DNA of 64,000 nucleotides from Sanguinoderma infundibulare (Eukaryota > Basidiomycota > Agaricomycetes > Polyporales > Polyporaceae): positions 2,170,001-2,234,000 of the forward strand of contig JAVLRN010000009.1 in NCBI GenBank assembly GCA_032821775.1, read 5' to 3'. A program made the position numbers and the translations under genes. Positions 45,295-57,511 of the stretch are shown one piece after another. The notes under the pieces are model-generated. The model was not told the origin of the DNA, searched no databases, and saw only the letters and a list, made by a program, of their open reading frames with translations. Each line of letters opens with the position of its first letter. The stretch's first letter is position 1.

Positions 45295-45567
45295 ATCGGT
45301 AGGACCAGAAGAGCGGTCGAATGGTGCGGGGCGAGGTTCAGACACACAAAGACGAGTATACAAAAGCTCTCCCTGGTTGTATCAACGGTGAGTCAGGACG
45401 GCGTCGGTAGTCTAGTCAGAGAGAGCGGGGCCGCTGTGCCGTTGCGAGTGCTCGCCGTCGGAAGCAATGGAGTCCTTGTCTGTAGCGCCCACCCCCATAG
45501 CACTCAGCCACCACGGCGAAGCACTCTCGACGGACCAATCTTCCCCGAGCTTCCTCCCCCACCCACG

Positions 45568-48164
45568 TTGCATGTACGGTGTGCTTACTCCTTGCAGCTC
45601 CTCAGAAATGAGATCATCGATAGCCGATTCAATCACACAACTCGAGCTGTCCTTGGAGCAAAATCTATCCAGTTCGAGGTACGGTGTTCTCAAGCAATAC
45701 GTACTTGGATTTCTTGTAGGCTGACCTTAATCATTTCAGTCCCGATGAGGTAGGCGTCCGCCCTAGCTAATCGTTGTTTGCTCCCAAAGTGACGCTGAAG
45801 ATATCTCGCTCCCTACAGGTGGCTTCAGCGGATTCCAGGCTACAGACCATCCTTCGGAGGCTACACAGCTATGCGAATATGCTGTCCCCCATTAATCGCC
45901 TAGCCCCAGAACTCCTCACCGCGATCTTCAAGCAAGTTACGGCCTCCGGTGCGAGTAAACCCTCACTTCACACTGTCCATTCAAACCTGCTTGCCGTCGA
46001 ACCATTGTTCACCCTCATCCGTGTTTGCCGGCTGTGGCGCAATGTCATAGTCGGAGATGCGTCTTTTTGGACGCTCATCGACTCGACCTATGACGAGCGG
46101 TGGCTCGAACTTCTTTCTAAACGGTCTGCGAGTCACCGGCTCACCCTCTATCTGTCCTTAAAGGATCCGGCAGTCGTGGACAGAATCCTAGGAGAATATG
46201 CCATTCGTGCTCGGGCCCTTCATGCGTATGGCACCAAGGACGACCCATCAGACTTCATACTACGGCAATTCCGCTTCGACGCACCACGCGCTGAATGCTT
46301 CACTCTTGTGTCAGCCGCAACTCCGGACCCGATAGGCCCTTCCGAAGGACTCATTTTCTGTCAAGACATCTCCCCTCTGAAGGCCCTAGCTCTAGACCTC
46401 CCATACGTCTTCCTGCCGACAAACTCCTTCCCGAACTTGACACATCTTTTTCTCTCTTTTGGCCCATCCGTACGCAAGGACTTAGCCAGCGGCTTGCTTC
46501 GACTACTCTCTGTCGCACCACGGCTAGAGCATCTCCAACTTGCCTATCTCAACACGTTCCAGCCTTCCTCCGAGTCCGATTGCCCCCGTCTTGTATGCTT
46601 GAACGGCATGCGCTCGCTTATTTTCAGCGAGTGTGAGCTTGCTGTCGTGTTCCGCTTCCTAGGACACCTCGTTCTACCAACGCATCTCCTCTTATGTATC
46701 AACGATGTCAAATCGAACGACCCCGACAGCTACCACTGTCTCATCCCTCAGCTCCCTCTGCTGCGCACCCTCTCATGTTTGGAGCTCGTCATTCAAGACG
46801 GCCACCTCTTGCTTTCAGGATACGACGCTCAATCCACGTCGGCCTTCCTGATCCAGGCAGACGGTTTCTGGGAGGTTGCTCAGTGGGTGGTCGAGCAGCA
46901 CACAATGTTTCCATATCCGACAATCACAACCTTGCACGTCAATATCGATTCAGAGGCCTCGAGGGAGCTCCCTTTCCTCCTTTCCCATTTCGTCCGCCTC
47001 GAGGAGCTGTCTCTTCTGATCGCACCGTGCATCTTCACAAACGACGACTCGATCCAAATTACCGCGAAATTGTTCGCGGCGTTGACACCAATCTCTACAG
47101 TCCCGTGCCCGGCGCTGCGATTCCTTGCGATCGAAGCCGGCACCCGTCATCACCTACTCCTTTTTGCCGGGCTCGAATTCATGGCAAGCGAGCGGTCTCG
47201 TCTAGATCACCCCCTCCTTCGCTTCCTCTACCAACGCCTCACGGCAAAAGCGGATGACGACGAGATGCGCCAGCGTTTCTCGTCTTCACTCGAACCCCTC
47301 ACCCCGTACGTGAATTCTGTCGAGTACCGGACGTCGAGTGGGGTCACACTCTGCCCGTTTGTGCAACGCGACTGCTGGAGCATCCCGGAGGCCGGGAAGT
47401 ATTGGAAACCTCCTGTTTTGAGGTTACCGATCTACAGAGACCCAACCTGATTCGGAATGCCGTTCCACGGCGTGGTGGAGGTGAGTCTTCGTATCAGCAG
47501 CCCGTCGTCTGACCCCCGATACTCATCTAGGTATTTCCGTAGAACATTTACCGAGACGTCGTAGTGCGCTGGGCTAGAATACGAGTACTTCGTCGATCCG
47601 AATGAATTATCCTAGGCCGCTCTCTTCGATGATATCTGGCCTGTCCGTCGGAAGCCAGAGGCCTTAAGCTTGCATGTCAGGTACGCCGCTGAGACTCTTT
47701 GTTTTCCGCGCTTTCTCTCCTAGGACGTATTCATTGGTGCACACCGCGCGACGCCACAGCAATGGATTCCGTTCCTTACCCCACCCTGGAGGCGGGATTT
47801 GGTTCGACCTCAGCTCTGAGTCCAAGCGTGATCGCCCACAACGCATCAACGGTCTTTCCGTAATACAAATGTAAATGTCCGTACATCAAACAAAGGAGTA
47901 CTGTACTCCTACGCGATCCCTTTCATAGAGACGTCGAACTCACCGCAATCATTCCGACGACATACCATCTCTGCGATAACTGAAAGACCCCACAACGCCA
48001 CCGCCCCGCTCTCCACAGCAAATAGAAATGTTCATATAGAGACCCGCACGCCCGTAAACCCCCCCACCCCCCCTTCTTCGCGTCGATCCCAGGTTCCTCC
48101 TCGCCCTAGCGTGGGGATGTCTCTGCGTCAAAGGTTTTGAGGACGAAGACATGGATCTCCTGGC
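45568..48164 (+). repeat. inverted duplication, arm B
   Basis: The plus-strand partner of the arm at 36,683-39,268. It holds the second F-box gene, its 10-nt micro-exon and a matching 3' tail of about 700 bp. Confidence 0.9.
45608..47450 (+). CDS. F-box protein, copy B, 570 aa
   Basis: Exons 45608-45678, the 10-nt micro-exon 45740-45749, and 45819-47450. It has the same design as copy A: leader SITQLELSLEQNLSS, F-box LSPINRLAPELLTAIFKQV, then LIRVCRLWRNVIVGDASFW. Frame, both splice sites of the micro-exon and the stop context (RD/PT then TGA) are kept. Changes relative to copy A are mostly substitutions plus a few short gaps, so both copies look under coding constraint. It probably acts as an SCF substrate receptor. 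An upstream in-frame ATG at 45,467 would add 47 residues that copy A does not share, so I prefer 45,608. Confidence 0.87.
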
Positions 48165-49009
48165 AGACCCGCAGTTCCTACATGTCACCACCCCTTCGCC
48201 CAGCCCAGCGCTTTACTCCCCGTCGGGCTCTAATGCCGCGCAGCCACGAGGTGATCGAGGAGGACCAAGGAGAAGACAAGATGTGAGGACGCTGAGCGCA
48301 TATGCAGCCGGATCCTGCAGGCCAGGTCCGCGGAAACAAGGTGCGCCAGGCGATATCGTGAAGCAGATGCAGCGCGAAGGGACGGATTCCAAGACGGAAT
48401 CGCGCATGTCGACGCATCATAGCGCCTGCAGCGAGCACGTCGCACTGCGGGGACGAGGACGAGGCCGAGGAGGGGATCGTCCGCCTCGCGACTCTTCGCG
48501 AGCAGCCTGAGATGGCCCAGGAGTCAGGCTTCAGCACTGTTCTCCCTCTCCTACCTCGCTGCGCCGGGGTTCCCCCGAGCCTAGAGCGCTCACAAGCATT
48601 GTCAATGTTCCAGATGGGTTCGCACTTACGTCAACCCACATACACACGGATTGAATACCCAGTACCTGTACACCCACAAGACCTTGAACAGGGAGCACAA
48701 ACACAAATGCACAGGGCGCGGATCAGTGGCCGGGTGTTCTTGAGCACGACACAGGTTAACGAGGCACCGTCACGAAGGGTCCTCAATACTTACATGCCGG
48801 TGTCCAACGCTATCACCGAACGTTCCATCCGGGGAATTGCATCCATGGTCTGCACAATAGGGTCAACGAAAGCTCGGCAACCTGCTCAGGCCTAGAATGC
48901 AAAGCCATTCCTACGTCGCAATTCAACAGTTCTTCTGCAACAATGTGGTCCACGCAAGCGTACTCACAAAAGATAGACGCAGCGCAGCACAACGTACGGC
49001 CGACATCAC
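48165..49009. other. no recognised gene
   Basis: Open frames exist at 48,151-48,510 and 48,512-48,895, but they lack family motifs, and the first begins inside the duplicated tail. Mainly the 3' flank of the TPP1-like gene on the minus strand. Confidence 0.4.
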
Positions 49010-52000
49010 CTAAGTATCCTCCTCCTTCGGCTTCGCGCCAGACCCCTCCTTCCGGCGCATACACCCAGTGCGATGCAAGATGAGCAACAAATCCTGCCAG
49101 TCCAGCACGGGCGGGCCGTTCGGTAGCTTAGCCAGACCCAACGATACCTTGTACCCGTCCAGCAACGGCCTCGGATCTTCCTTCAGGCCGTCGGAGCCAG
49201 GCTCCTCGGCAGGACTAGCGGCGGCACCCGTTCCGCCTCCAGACCCGAAATCAGCGTGAGCTGGGCGCATAGACGATGATGATGAAGCCTGAGCTGCAGT
49301 GCCAGACGAGACGGTTTTCGCCGCAGAAGCCACGGTGAGCGCAGGGATTTTCTCCGGCAAGGAAGAGTCGGCAGTTCCCTTCTCGTTCTGGACGGTGCGC
49401 ATCGGTGCCTTGCCCTTCCCACCGGCCACCGGCGGATGCTCGCCAGGCGTGCGGAGAGCCTGAACAGCGGTACGGCCGCGGCTGCCCGCCCGCGAAGAAG
49501 ACCGAGAGGACGACCGTGAGGCGGCACGGAGGTCGACGTACTTGACGTTACCGGCGCTGCTTCCCGCCTCCGATGTGACAGTGGGAGCACGACGGGCTTG
49601 AGCCCGTAGATGTTTCTTCTGCGGCTCTTGCGACGGTCGCACGGACGGTGGTTTGGCACCTGCGACAGAGGATTGACGCGCCGTCTCCGCAGGTCGGCCA
49701 ACTGGCTGTCGTGCCGACTTTGAGGGAACGGACGGTCCGGGGATTGGGACAGCCGCAGTGGACGTCTTGCGCTTTTTCACGGGAGGCTCCTCGCGTTCTG
49801 GCTCGGGAGAAACGCTAACAGGCCGCTTCTGGCCTGCGCTCTTGCCGGTCGCTGACGGAGTCTTGTCCTTGGCGTTTGCGGCGGGAGCAGCAGCAGGGAC
49901 GACGTCCTGCTTCGGTTTGCCGGGCTTCCGCATGAACGTCGGGGCGGCCCAGACCGACGGGTCGTGCTTAGCAGGCTGACAGGAAGCAGATGTACCGTCT
50001 GCAGGGAATGAATCGGGCAACGCTTCCGGGGTCGGCACTGTACTGTGCTCCCGTTGCTTGCCTTTGGTCGGAGCCTGAGCGGTTAGCTGCTTTCGAGACT
50101 CCTCGCTAGAAAAGACGTTCGAGTCCTGAGGAAGGCTAGGTCCCCCGCCATCGTTCTTCCGACGTTTCGTCTCCCGCCGCTCAGGCTCCTCGTCCACGGG
50201 AGGCGATGCTTTCACAGGAGTGGCGCGACGCGTGGTAGTCGATGCCATTCCATCTTTCTCCTTCACTCCCTCCCTCTGCTGCACGCCCAGCAGATACCAG
50301 TCAACCTTAATCGCCGTCCGCTCGTCGTCCGAGTCCAGCACCTTCAGGTTCCGTGCACCCTTCCACCTAACCTTGGCCACCTTGTCGTCCCGATCAGCCT
50401 CTATCGGGTCCGAGAGGAGCTCGTCGACGTTCGCCTCTTCTTCCTGGCTCCCGCCACCCTCCGGAGACGAGGATGCCCTGATGACAGCCCATGTCGGCGC
50501 AGTGGGAAGCGGCGGGTCATCCACCTGCATGGGCGATGGTGCTGGAGAAGGAGGACTGTGCTGCTCGCCCTCCCCGTCATCGTCTGCCGGCTGCAAATTT
50601 AAATCCGCGTCGAGGCTGGCTGGCGCCTCCTCGCTCTCGTAAATTGCAGCTTCCTCGGCCTCAGCAATGACAGCAGGGTTAGAATCGGGCGCGGGTGGTC
50701 CCTGAGGCTCATCCGCGGACTGGTCTTTCGCCTTATCCTTCTCCTGGCTCTGCGAGTCGCCCTTGTATGATAGCGACTGGCGCGACTTCTGCGAGTCGGG
50801 CCTGTACGAAAGCGATTGGCGCGACTTCGGCGACTCCCCAGTGTTTGACTGTGACGGATACTGCAATTCCTGAGAATCGGCCACGTCTGCCACCGCTTCC
50901 GCCTCTGCCATGGGGACGTCTTCGCCGACCACAGGTCGGGGCTCCCGCAGTTTCTCTTCCCTTCTTTGCAGCTCGAGACCCTGTTCCTCCTCCTCCTCGT
51001 GGCCAGCGGACCGACTTAGACTCCGCGCGCACTCCAGCTCGTTCCGGAGCTTCGACGGCCTCTGCGACTGCGACTGGACCTGGGACTCCTGCGAGGCCTC
51101 CTCACCGCCCCTGCCTAGACTCTGGCTCTGGCTCTGGTCCTGGCTCTGGAGGCTCTGACTCTGACTCTGACTTTGGCTCTGCGACATGCCCACTCGCTGG
51201 CTCCCGGGGCTCGCCGTGTCCGAGTTCTCCACCAACACCCGCCCCTCGCCGCTCGCGTCCGGGTCGGGCCGCAGCGTGCTGCATATCGGAAGCGGAACCC
51301 GACGCATGATTGGCTCGCTAACGCTCCATCCTAGTCGGCGCGGGGTGGAGGGCTGGTACTTGATCAGAGGGGAGGACGGCTGATGTGGGAAGCTCGAGGG
51401 TGGAAACGGAAAACTAGACGGAGGGAGGTTCTGGTCCGCGGAAAATGCGGGGCCCTGCGACAGAGGTGGCGGTTGGGAGGTGGCGTAGGGGACGTCGGAT
51501 GGGGTGGGAGGCGAACGGGGTTGCTCGGGTGGAGGCATGGTCAAGTCGAACGACGCGCTGTGTTCCGCGGCAATGTCGTCGTCGTCGCGCGGCTCCTCGT
51601 CCTGTTCAGCTTTCGTGTCGGCAGGTTCGGGTTCGTCCGCATCCATTGCATTTTCATGATCAGAATCAGCATCATCTGCCTCCATGGCCACGTCCAGATC
51701 GGGTTTCTCCTCCATCTCAGAGATATCGCCGTCTGAGTCAGCAATGGGCGGAGGACTTCCTCGCACTGAGGGTGACCATTCTGTAGGGGTTCCCTGAGGT
51801 GAAGGCTGCGGCGTATGCGCCCGTGAATTTCGATCCGGTTGCTTCGGCGAGGGTGATCGAGAGGATGATGAATGCGTTGAGTTGGGCTTTCGGGAGTGCG
51901 ACCCTGTGGAACTAACGTCAGTGAGAGTAGAAAATATGCTCATCGCCGCACGTACCCGAACGTGAGCAGGATCGACGCTTCCCATTGACGGTCGAAGCAT

Positions 52001-53562
52001 GGACAATGGATTTGGGTAATGGATGACCTAGGGGTAGAAAGGTAAGCACACGAGTCTCTTCCCGCATTCGCGAAGAAAGATTAGAAAAGAATGCAAAGTT
52101 GTCGTTTCGCTCAAAGCTCAGGGAAGGCGGTCACATAACACGTACTAGCAACCTCAATCTTACCTACCGCAACAACTCCGTCCCAGAGTGCGTAACGTAA
52201 CAGGATGCTTAAGGTAGCTTCGAGAGTTGTGCGCAAGGCTGATGGGCTGTTTCCCCGGAAGTGATCGACTGTATGCGCAATATGCGCCTGCTATGTGCAC
52301 CCCACCGGATGCACAACCGCTGGACGCAGGCAATCCATCCCATGATATACAGAACGAGGCGCAGGAGAATCACGGATGTACGTGCAGCAGCATACTGCAA
52401 GCGGCCCGGACACCCATTATTCAATGGTGACGTCGATGAGTGTCATGTATGCGAGAAAACGTACCGGAAAGGGACGTCAACTGTTCCCAAACATCGTCTG
52501 GAGGACGGTAGTACAAAAGCATCTTCGCACGGAAGCGCTGGATACGTGAACGCATGCGCGCGAATCAGTGAAACATGTCGAGCCACATACAAAGCAAGAC
52601 TCACCTTCCATGTAGCCCGCCGGAGAACCTCCTTATCGACTGGGGTTGGAACTCGGCGACCAACCGCGTCCTCGGCGGTGAGGGATCTTGCCGGCTTCTG
52701 AGCACCAGACTTCCTAGCCACACGGACCTTCCTGTCCAAAGCGGCGCCGTTAATAGTCGACTGGACCACAGGCTTTGGAGGGGGCTTCAAGGCCGCTTGC
52801 TTCTCGAACTCGTCTCGTTCCGCAGCGCGCGCGTTCGCCTCCTGTTTCCTAATCTTGAGGACATTTCTGTAGCGTATACGTTCGGGTCTGAGACCTATGA
52901 GCGCACGATATTCGACGGCTTTGCTCACCCTCCACCGCCGTCCTGCCGCAAGCCATGTATCCAGTCTCGAATCCGTGGGTCGCTCGCAGCCGCATCCGCC
53001 GGCGAACCCCACATGGGCTCGCCGAATGAGCCCCTGAACACGATCTCGTCCACATCGAGGAAAAGAGTAGACTCCTCCGTCAAGCCGCGACCATCATCGC
53101 GTCGGGCGACTCTCCCAAGGGCAGGACGAAAGCTCTTGAGCGAGACGAAGGCAGATTTGTGGGATGTGATGGATTTTCCTTCATGGAATGGATTCCTGCA
53201 TTTCCGTCAGTACCAACCTCGATATATACAATGTGGACACACACTGTTGATATTTGCGTATCGCGTCCACGCTCAAACGGGCGCGAATGGTGTGTTTCTT
53301 GTCCGAGATTTCGACCCATAGCGCACAAGGCTCGTCGTGACCGGGTGGAGGGAATGTCAAGAACTAACCATAATATTACCCTTCAGTACACACGGGTATG
53401 TTCCTTCATACATCCATAGCCAAACCCCAGACGCATTACCTTGATGAGTTGCGCTTTGACCGCCTTCTCCTTCCGAGGTGTGGCGGAGAGGTTCGCTCCG
53501 TATTCTTCGGCTATGTCGATCAAGTAATCGACGATCCACGGGCCAGGTATCGAGGCAGCCAT
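49010..53562 (-). CDS. shelterin TPP1/Est3-domain telomere protein, about 1269 aa
   Basis: Seven exons keep phase: 53440-53562, 53245-53363, 52929-53195, 52605-52866, 52465-52537, 51956-52027, 49010-51903. Residues about 5-170 match the TPP1/Est3 OB-fold layout of basidiomycete shelterin proteins: GPWIVDYLIDIAEEYGANLS, LWVEISDKKHTIRARLSVDA, then FVSLKSFRPALGRV, LFLDVDEIVFRGSFGEPMWG and RIRDWIHGLRQDGGGGNVLK. TPP1/Tpz1 links Pot1 to the rest of shelterin and recruits telomerase. A disordered tail of about 1000 residues is rich in SQ, Ser, Pro and acidic runs, with the motif KSRQSLSY repeated. The last 60 residues (LPNGPPVLDWQDLLLILHRT) form a compact helix-like end that might bind a Poz1/Tin2-like partner (inference from Tpz1). 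The 437 bp intron before 52,027, and exons 5-6, are the least certain parts. Confidence 0.78.
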
Positions 53563-54096
53563 CACAAGCAGAGAGTACGAGCAAGATCGAAGAGCATAAG
53601 CACGGGGAAAGACACGGAGAGTGTGGTCGGGGACAGCACCCAGCACTCGACGCGACTCAGACGCGCCCAGGCGCGACGGCGTTACGGCACGTCACACGCA
53701 CGGGACTGTGACTTATCCGTGACACACTGTCGTCATCGACCCCTTTCGGTAGTGGTTTGCAACAAAAACACGCTTTACATACATAGAGTAGCCGCCTCGT
53801 CGTTACCCGAGTAAAGGCTTGCTTCCAAGTCTTCAACTATTTCATCCAGACGGTCGCTCACGACGAAAGGCCAAATCCAACCTTTCAAAACTGCTCCAGG
53901 CCAGGCTGGGCAGTGTGTTTCGAGGCAAAACGGGGAAAACAGGGGGGGGAAACTGACACACAGCAGGACGCGACACGTGCCACCACGTCCACCTGAGCAT
54001 ATTCAAGGTTCGCAAGGTCAACTTAGTCCCTTCATTCCACTCACGATCGCTCCAATATTCATCCCGAGCTCCGGTTCTACCCCGTTTCTCGACGAG

Positions 54097-54103
54097 TATA
54101 TAA
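54097..54103 (+). promoter_or_regulatory. TATA box candidate
   Basis: TATATAA, 39-45 bp upstream of the start codon of the HNH gene at 54,142, inside the 579 bp divergent region shared with the TPP1-like gene. An out-of-frame ATG at 54,113 lies between it and the start. Confidence 0.45.
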
Positions 54104-54141
54104 GGGGAAAACTATGTCCCAAACATATATCGTAAGAACCC

Positions 54142-55522
54142 ATGCCTTCCCTAACCTCCGACGCTCTCGTCAACCGCGCGGCCCTCGTCGTCCGAGAGTG
54201 CGCTTCACAGCGCGACCAGGCCCTCCTCCTCGCCCTCCTCCAGTACGCTCCCAACGAGAAGGGCAAGCTCAACGTCGCTGACAAGATCCTCCACTGCGGC
54301 GATGCGTACAAGGGCGCTCAGAAGCGGGACAGTTGCCACCTTGCCCAGCTGGCAGACTTCTTTTGGCACAATATCATCGTACCAGGTGCGTCCCGCTCCC
54401 TTCGCTCGCAAGGATGTCTAACTGACATCGACTTTTTCCAGTGCGTGTGTCGGGAGGCAGAACGCCTCAGCCCCGAAGCAGGGTGTCCCACAGCGGCGTC
54501 GTCTCTGCAGACGCCTTCCGCTCTCCTGCGGGGACCGAGGCTGTCAATGCTCTAAACACCGTCATGGATGCGGTTAGTACTACTCCGTCCCATCCCAGCA
54601 CGCACCCTATCGTTAGATGCTCATGAGTCGAACCCACAGGCGTGCCAGCGAGACAGACACAGATGCGTCATCTCGGGCAAGGTAGATCCAGAGACCATCG
54701 CGAGCAAGTAAGTCCAATGCATGCGCGCACACGACCTCGGAGCTCTCTTCTTCAGCCGGGTCGGTCCCGGCCTCGCAGTTCCGAGGACCGAGGCGTGTGC
54801 TGATTACCTCCGCATGACGTCTCCTTTCCTAACCCCACCGATCGACGCCGATCAACACTGACAAACGCTATTTCCCCGCCGACGCAATATCCAGACCCTC
54901 CGCAGCGCTCATCGGGACGGGATTCGAGGTGACCCGCGTCGCGCACATCATCCCCTTCTCCCTCCGCAACAGCGTCGGCTACGCCTCCAGCTGCGCCTCC
55001 GCCGCCGCCACGCACCTCCCCGCCATCTGGTGCGCCCTCGAGTCCTTCGGCGGCACGAGCCTCGCCAAGCTCATGCACGGCGGCATCAATTCGCTCGACA
55101 ACGTCATCACCCTCTCCGCGACGTAAGTCCCTCCCGCCCTGGGTGCCCGCCGAAACGTCCCTCTCAACCCTCCTGACAGCCTCCACCGGTACTTCACCGA
55201 GCTCCAGGTCGCGCTCGAGCCCGTCCCAGACGCCCCGAACGCCAACACCTACAAGGTGCTCACGTGGGGCAAAGTCGCGCCGCGCCTCGGGCTGCCCAAG
55301 ACCGTGAAGCTCTTCACCTCGACCGACGCCCCGCTCCCGAACCCGGCCTATCTCGCGCTGCACTGCGCGATCTGCAAGCTGCTCTGGGCGTCCGCCCGCG
55401 CAGACGAGCTCACGGACGTGCTCTCCGATCTGGAAGAGGTCACGCTCCTCGCCGAGGACGGCTCTTCCGCCAACCTGATCAACATCGCCATTTATCGGTC
55501 GCTGGCCGCGGCGGAGCCTTGA
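54142..55522 (+). CDS. HNH-nuclease domain protein, 337 aa
   Basis: Exons 54142-54385, 54442-54572, 54640-54707, 54895-55122 and 55180-55522. It matches the Agaricomycete HNH-domain protein group: a helical N-terminal part, then ACQRDRHRCVISGKVD, EVTRVAHIIPFSLRN, and INSLDNVITLSATLHRYFTE. The HNH triad is visible as His in AHIIP, Asn in DNVITL and His in LHRYF. The conserved Cys of the RCVISGK segment is also typical. Such proteins are numerous in mushroom genomes and their substrates are mostly unknown. The intron at 54,708-54,894 (187 bp) is longer than its neighbours. Divergent from the TPP1-like gene. Confidence 0.85.
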
Positions 55523-56009
55523 CGACAATGAGCTGAACATAATCAATATTGCATATCTGCCCGAGGAGCACAACACTATCATAGAACAGTTCGAAGGGGA
55601 TTCCGTTACCATAATCTTGCGTCATTCATCGTGTATCTGTACTACTGTACTTAGCACCCGTGTACACTAGCGCAATGTATCATACCGTCAGTGTTTTCGT
55701 CATATTGACTCTCTTGACCGTGTTCCTCGCCATTTCTAAAATGTACTTGGATAAGGAGTATCCAGGCATAATCTCTCAAATTAGTCTACCAAGCGTGATG
55801 CTTACCATCCAGTAATGTTCATTGCGCCAAATGATGGACGTTTAAACATACGCCAGAACGAGACCCATCGGACGACATCAACTACAGAAAGGTGCGCTGA
55901 GATTCAATGGTACACGGCGGAAATAGCTACATAGTCGTCTGTATAATCCTCGCTCGTACACGTCACGAACCCGGTCCGGGAACCTGTCAGAACAAACCAA
56001 ACCCGAACC
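55523..56009. other. convergent 3' region
   Basis: 487 bp between the HNH and Rad23 stops; AT-richer than the genes, with no feature recognised. Confidence 0.5.
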
Positions 56010-57511
56010 TCATGGCTCTGCCTGGTCGACGTCAAAACCGCCCTCGAACAAGTAGTTCGCCGCGAGCTCCTCGTTCTTGTCGCACGCAAAGTACGCCTCG
56101 ATCGCAGCCTGTCGCGGGAAGCCCAGCGCCTCGAGCTGCATGCATCCCCAAGTTAGCCACAGCGTCTCAATCCCACAGTATGTTTACGGCCACGCACCCG
56201 TTCGATCGCAGCCCGCTCCTCCTCCGTGACGTGCACGACCTGGGCCCCAGGGGGGAGCGCCCCGCCCTCCTCCTCGTCCTCGTGCCCCACGAGGGCGTTG
56301 CCCAACAGCTGGGCTAGCATCTCCGGGTTTTGCGCGAGCATCTGCGCCAGCGCCGGATTCTGCTGAGCGAGCTCCTGGATGATGGGCTGCGCGAGCGCCG
56401 GGTTTTGGGCCATGATATTGCGGAGGTGTTGCACCTGCGGGTGGTCCCCCAACGAGCCGCCCTGGTTTCCGCCTGCGCCTGCACCAAGGCCCGCAAGTCC
56501 AGCGAGGCCAGCACCACCACCGCCGTGGTGTTGGGCCTGCTGCTGTTGCTGTGCGAGCTGGAAGAGGTTCTGGGGCTGTGCGGGTTGAGCAGGTTGGGCA
56601 GGTTGAGCGGGTTGAATTGGCTGCGCGGGCTGGGCCTGGGCCGCGGGGTGTGCGGGAGCAGCGGCGGCTGGTGGATGGGCCGCAGGAGCAGGCGCTGCCA
56701 TATGCTCGAGGTGTGCAGGAATACCCTACATTCCAGGGGAATTTGTCAGCAGGATACGCGTGAGATACCGTGCAAGGTAGAATGAACTGACGTTGAAGAG
56801 GTACTCGACTGCACGCTCGGGGTTGTTGAAGCTGGCACGGAGCGCACGCATGACCTGGTCACGCTCGAAGCCCATCTCGACCATATTCTGAATTGTTGAT
56901 TGGAGGGCCTCTCCTGTAAGGAACGAGCCGTCTCCTGGACCACTGGGAGCAGCACCCTCGACGGGTGCGGGCTGAGCGGGGGTGAGTATGGGTGCGTTCG
57001 GCGGCTGAGGAGCGGCGGCGGGAGTAGACGCGGAGGCTTCGGCGGGCGCAGGGGCAGCAGGAGGTGGTGTGGCCGCGGCAGGAGTGGCACTTGTCGAAGG
57101 GGCAGTGACTGGGCTTGGCTTGGGCTAGCAGGATGCCAAAAATTTCAATTTGGATCGTGATGCGCGACGCACACTGAGAACATGCCTTGGACACCATTAG
57201 CACAAGGAAATCCTTCTCCTTGATCTCACATGATTCCACCGTCTTGGAGTCGGGCAGCACCTTGCCTGGCCAAACATGAGCATGGGATGTTCCTAAACAT
57301 CGAGAGCAGCATACCAGAGTAGATCAGTTTCTGGCTCTCAGCTGCATGGCCCTGGGTCTCCTGGATCTTCTTCTTCAGGTCGCCCACGGTATGTGAGCCT
57401 TCGGCATCGATCTACGCGAATCCGCGACGGTCAACTCGGAGTATCGGCGTACACGACGTGTCTGCGCACCTGGAATACCTTCTGCTGTAATGTCTTTACG
57501 GTGATTTTCAT
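56010..57511 (-). CDS. RAD23: UV excision repair / proteasome shuttle protein Rad23, 401 aa
   Basis: Six exons: 57470-57511, 57315-57411, 57186-57265, 56792-57124, 56198-56725, 56010-56135. Order of domains: ubiquitin-like fold (1-73, [20 protein letters not shown]...FLVLMVSK), Pro/Ala linker, UBA1 ([20 protein letters not shown]), Gln/Pro/Ala-rich linker, XPC-binding STI1-like region ([20 protein letters not shown]), and UBA2 ([20 protein letters not shown]). It shuttles ubiquitylated proteins to the proteasome and stabilises Rad4/XPC in nucleotide excision repair. The intron after residue 73 must begin with GC, not GT, to keep phase (AAG|GCATGT, acceptor CTAG). All other introns are GT-AG. 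Confidence 0.96.

Noticed and set aside
44466..45302. Plus-strand open frame opposite the R3H-associated gene
   Set aside because: GC-rich antisense shadow; no motif.
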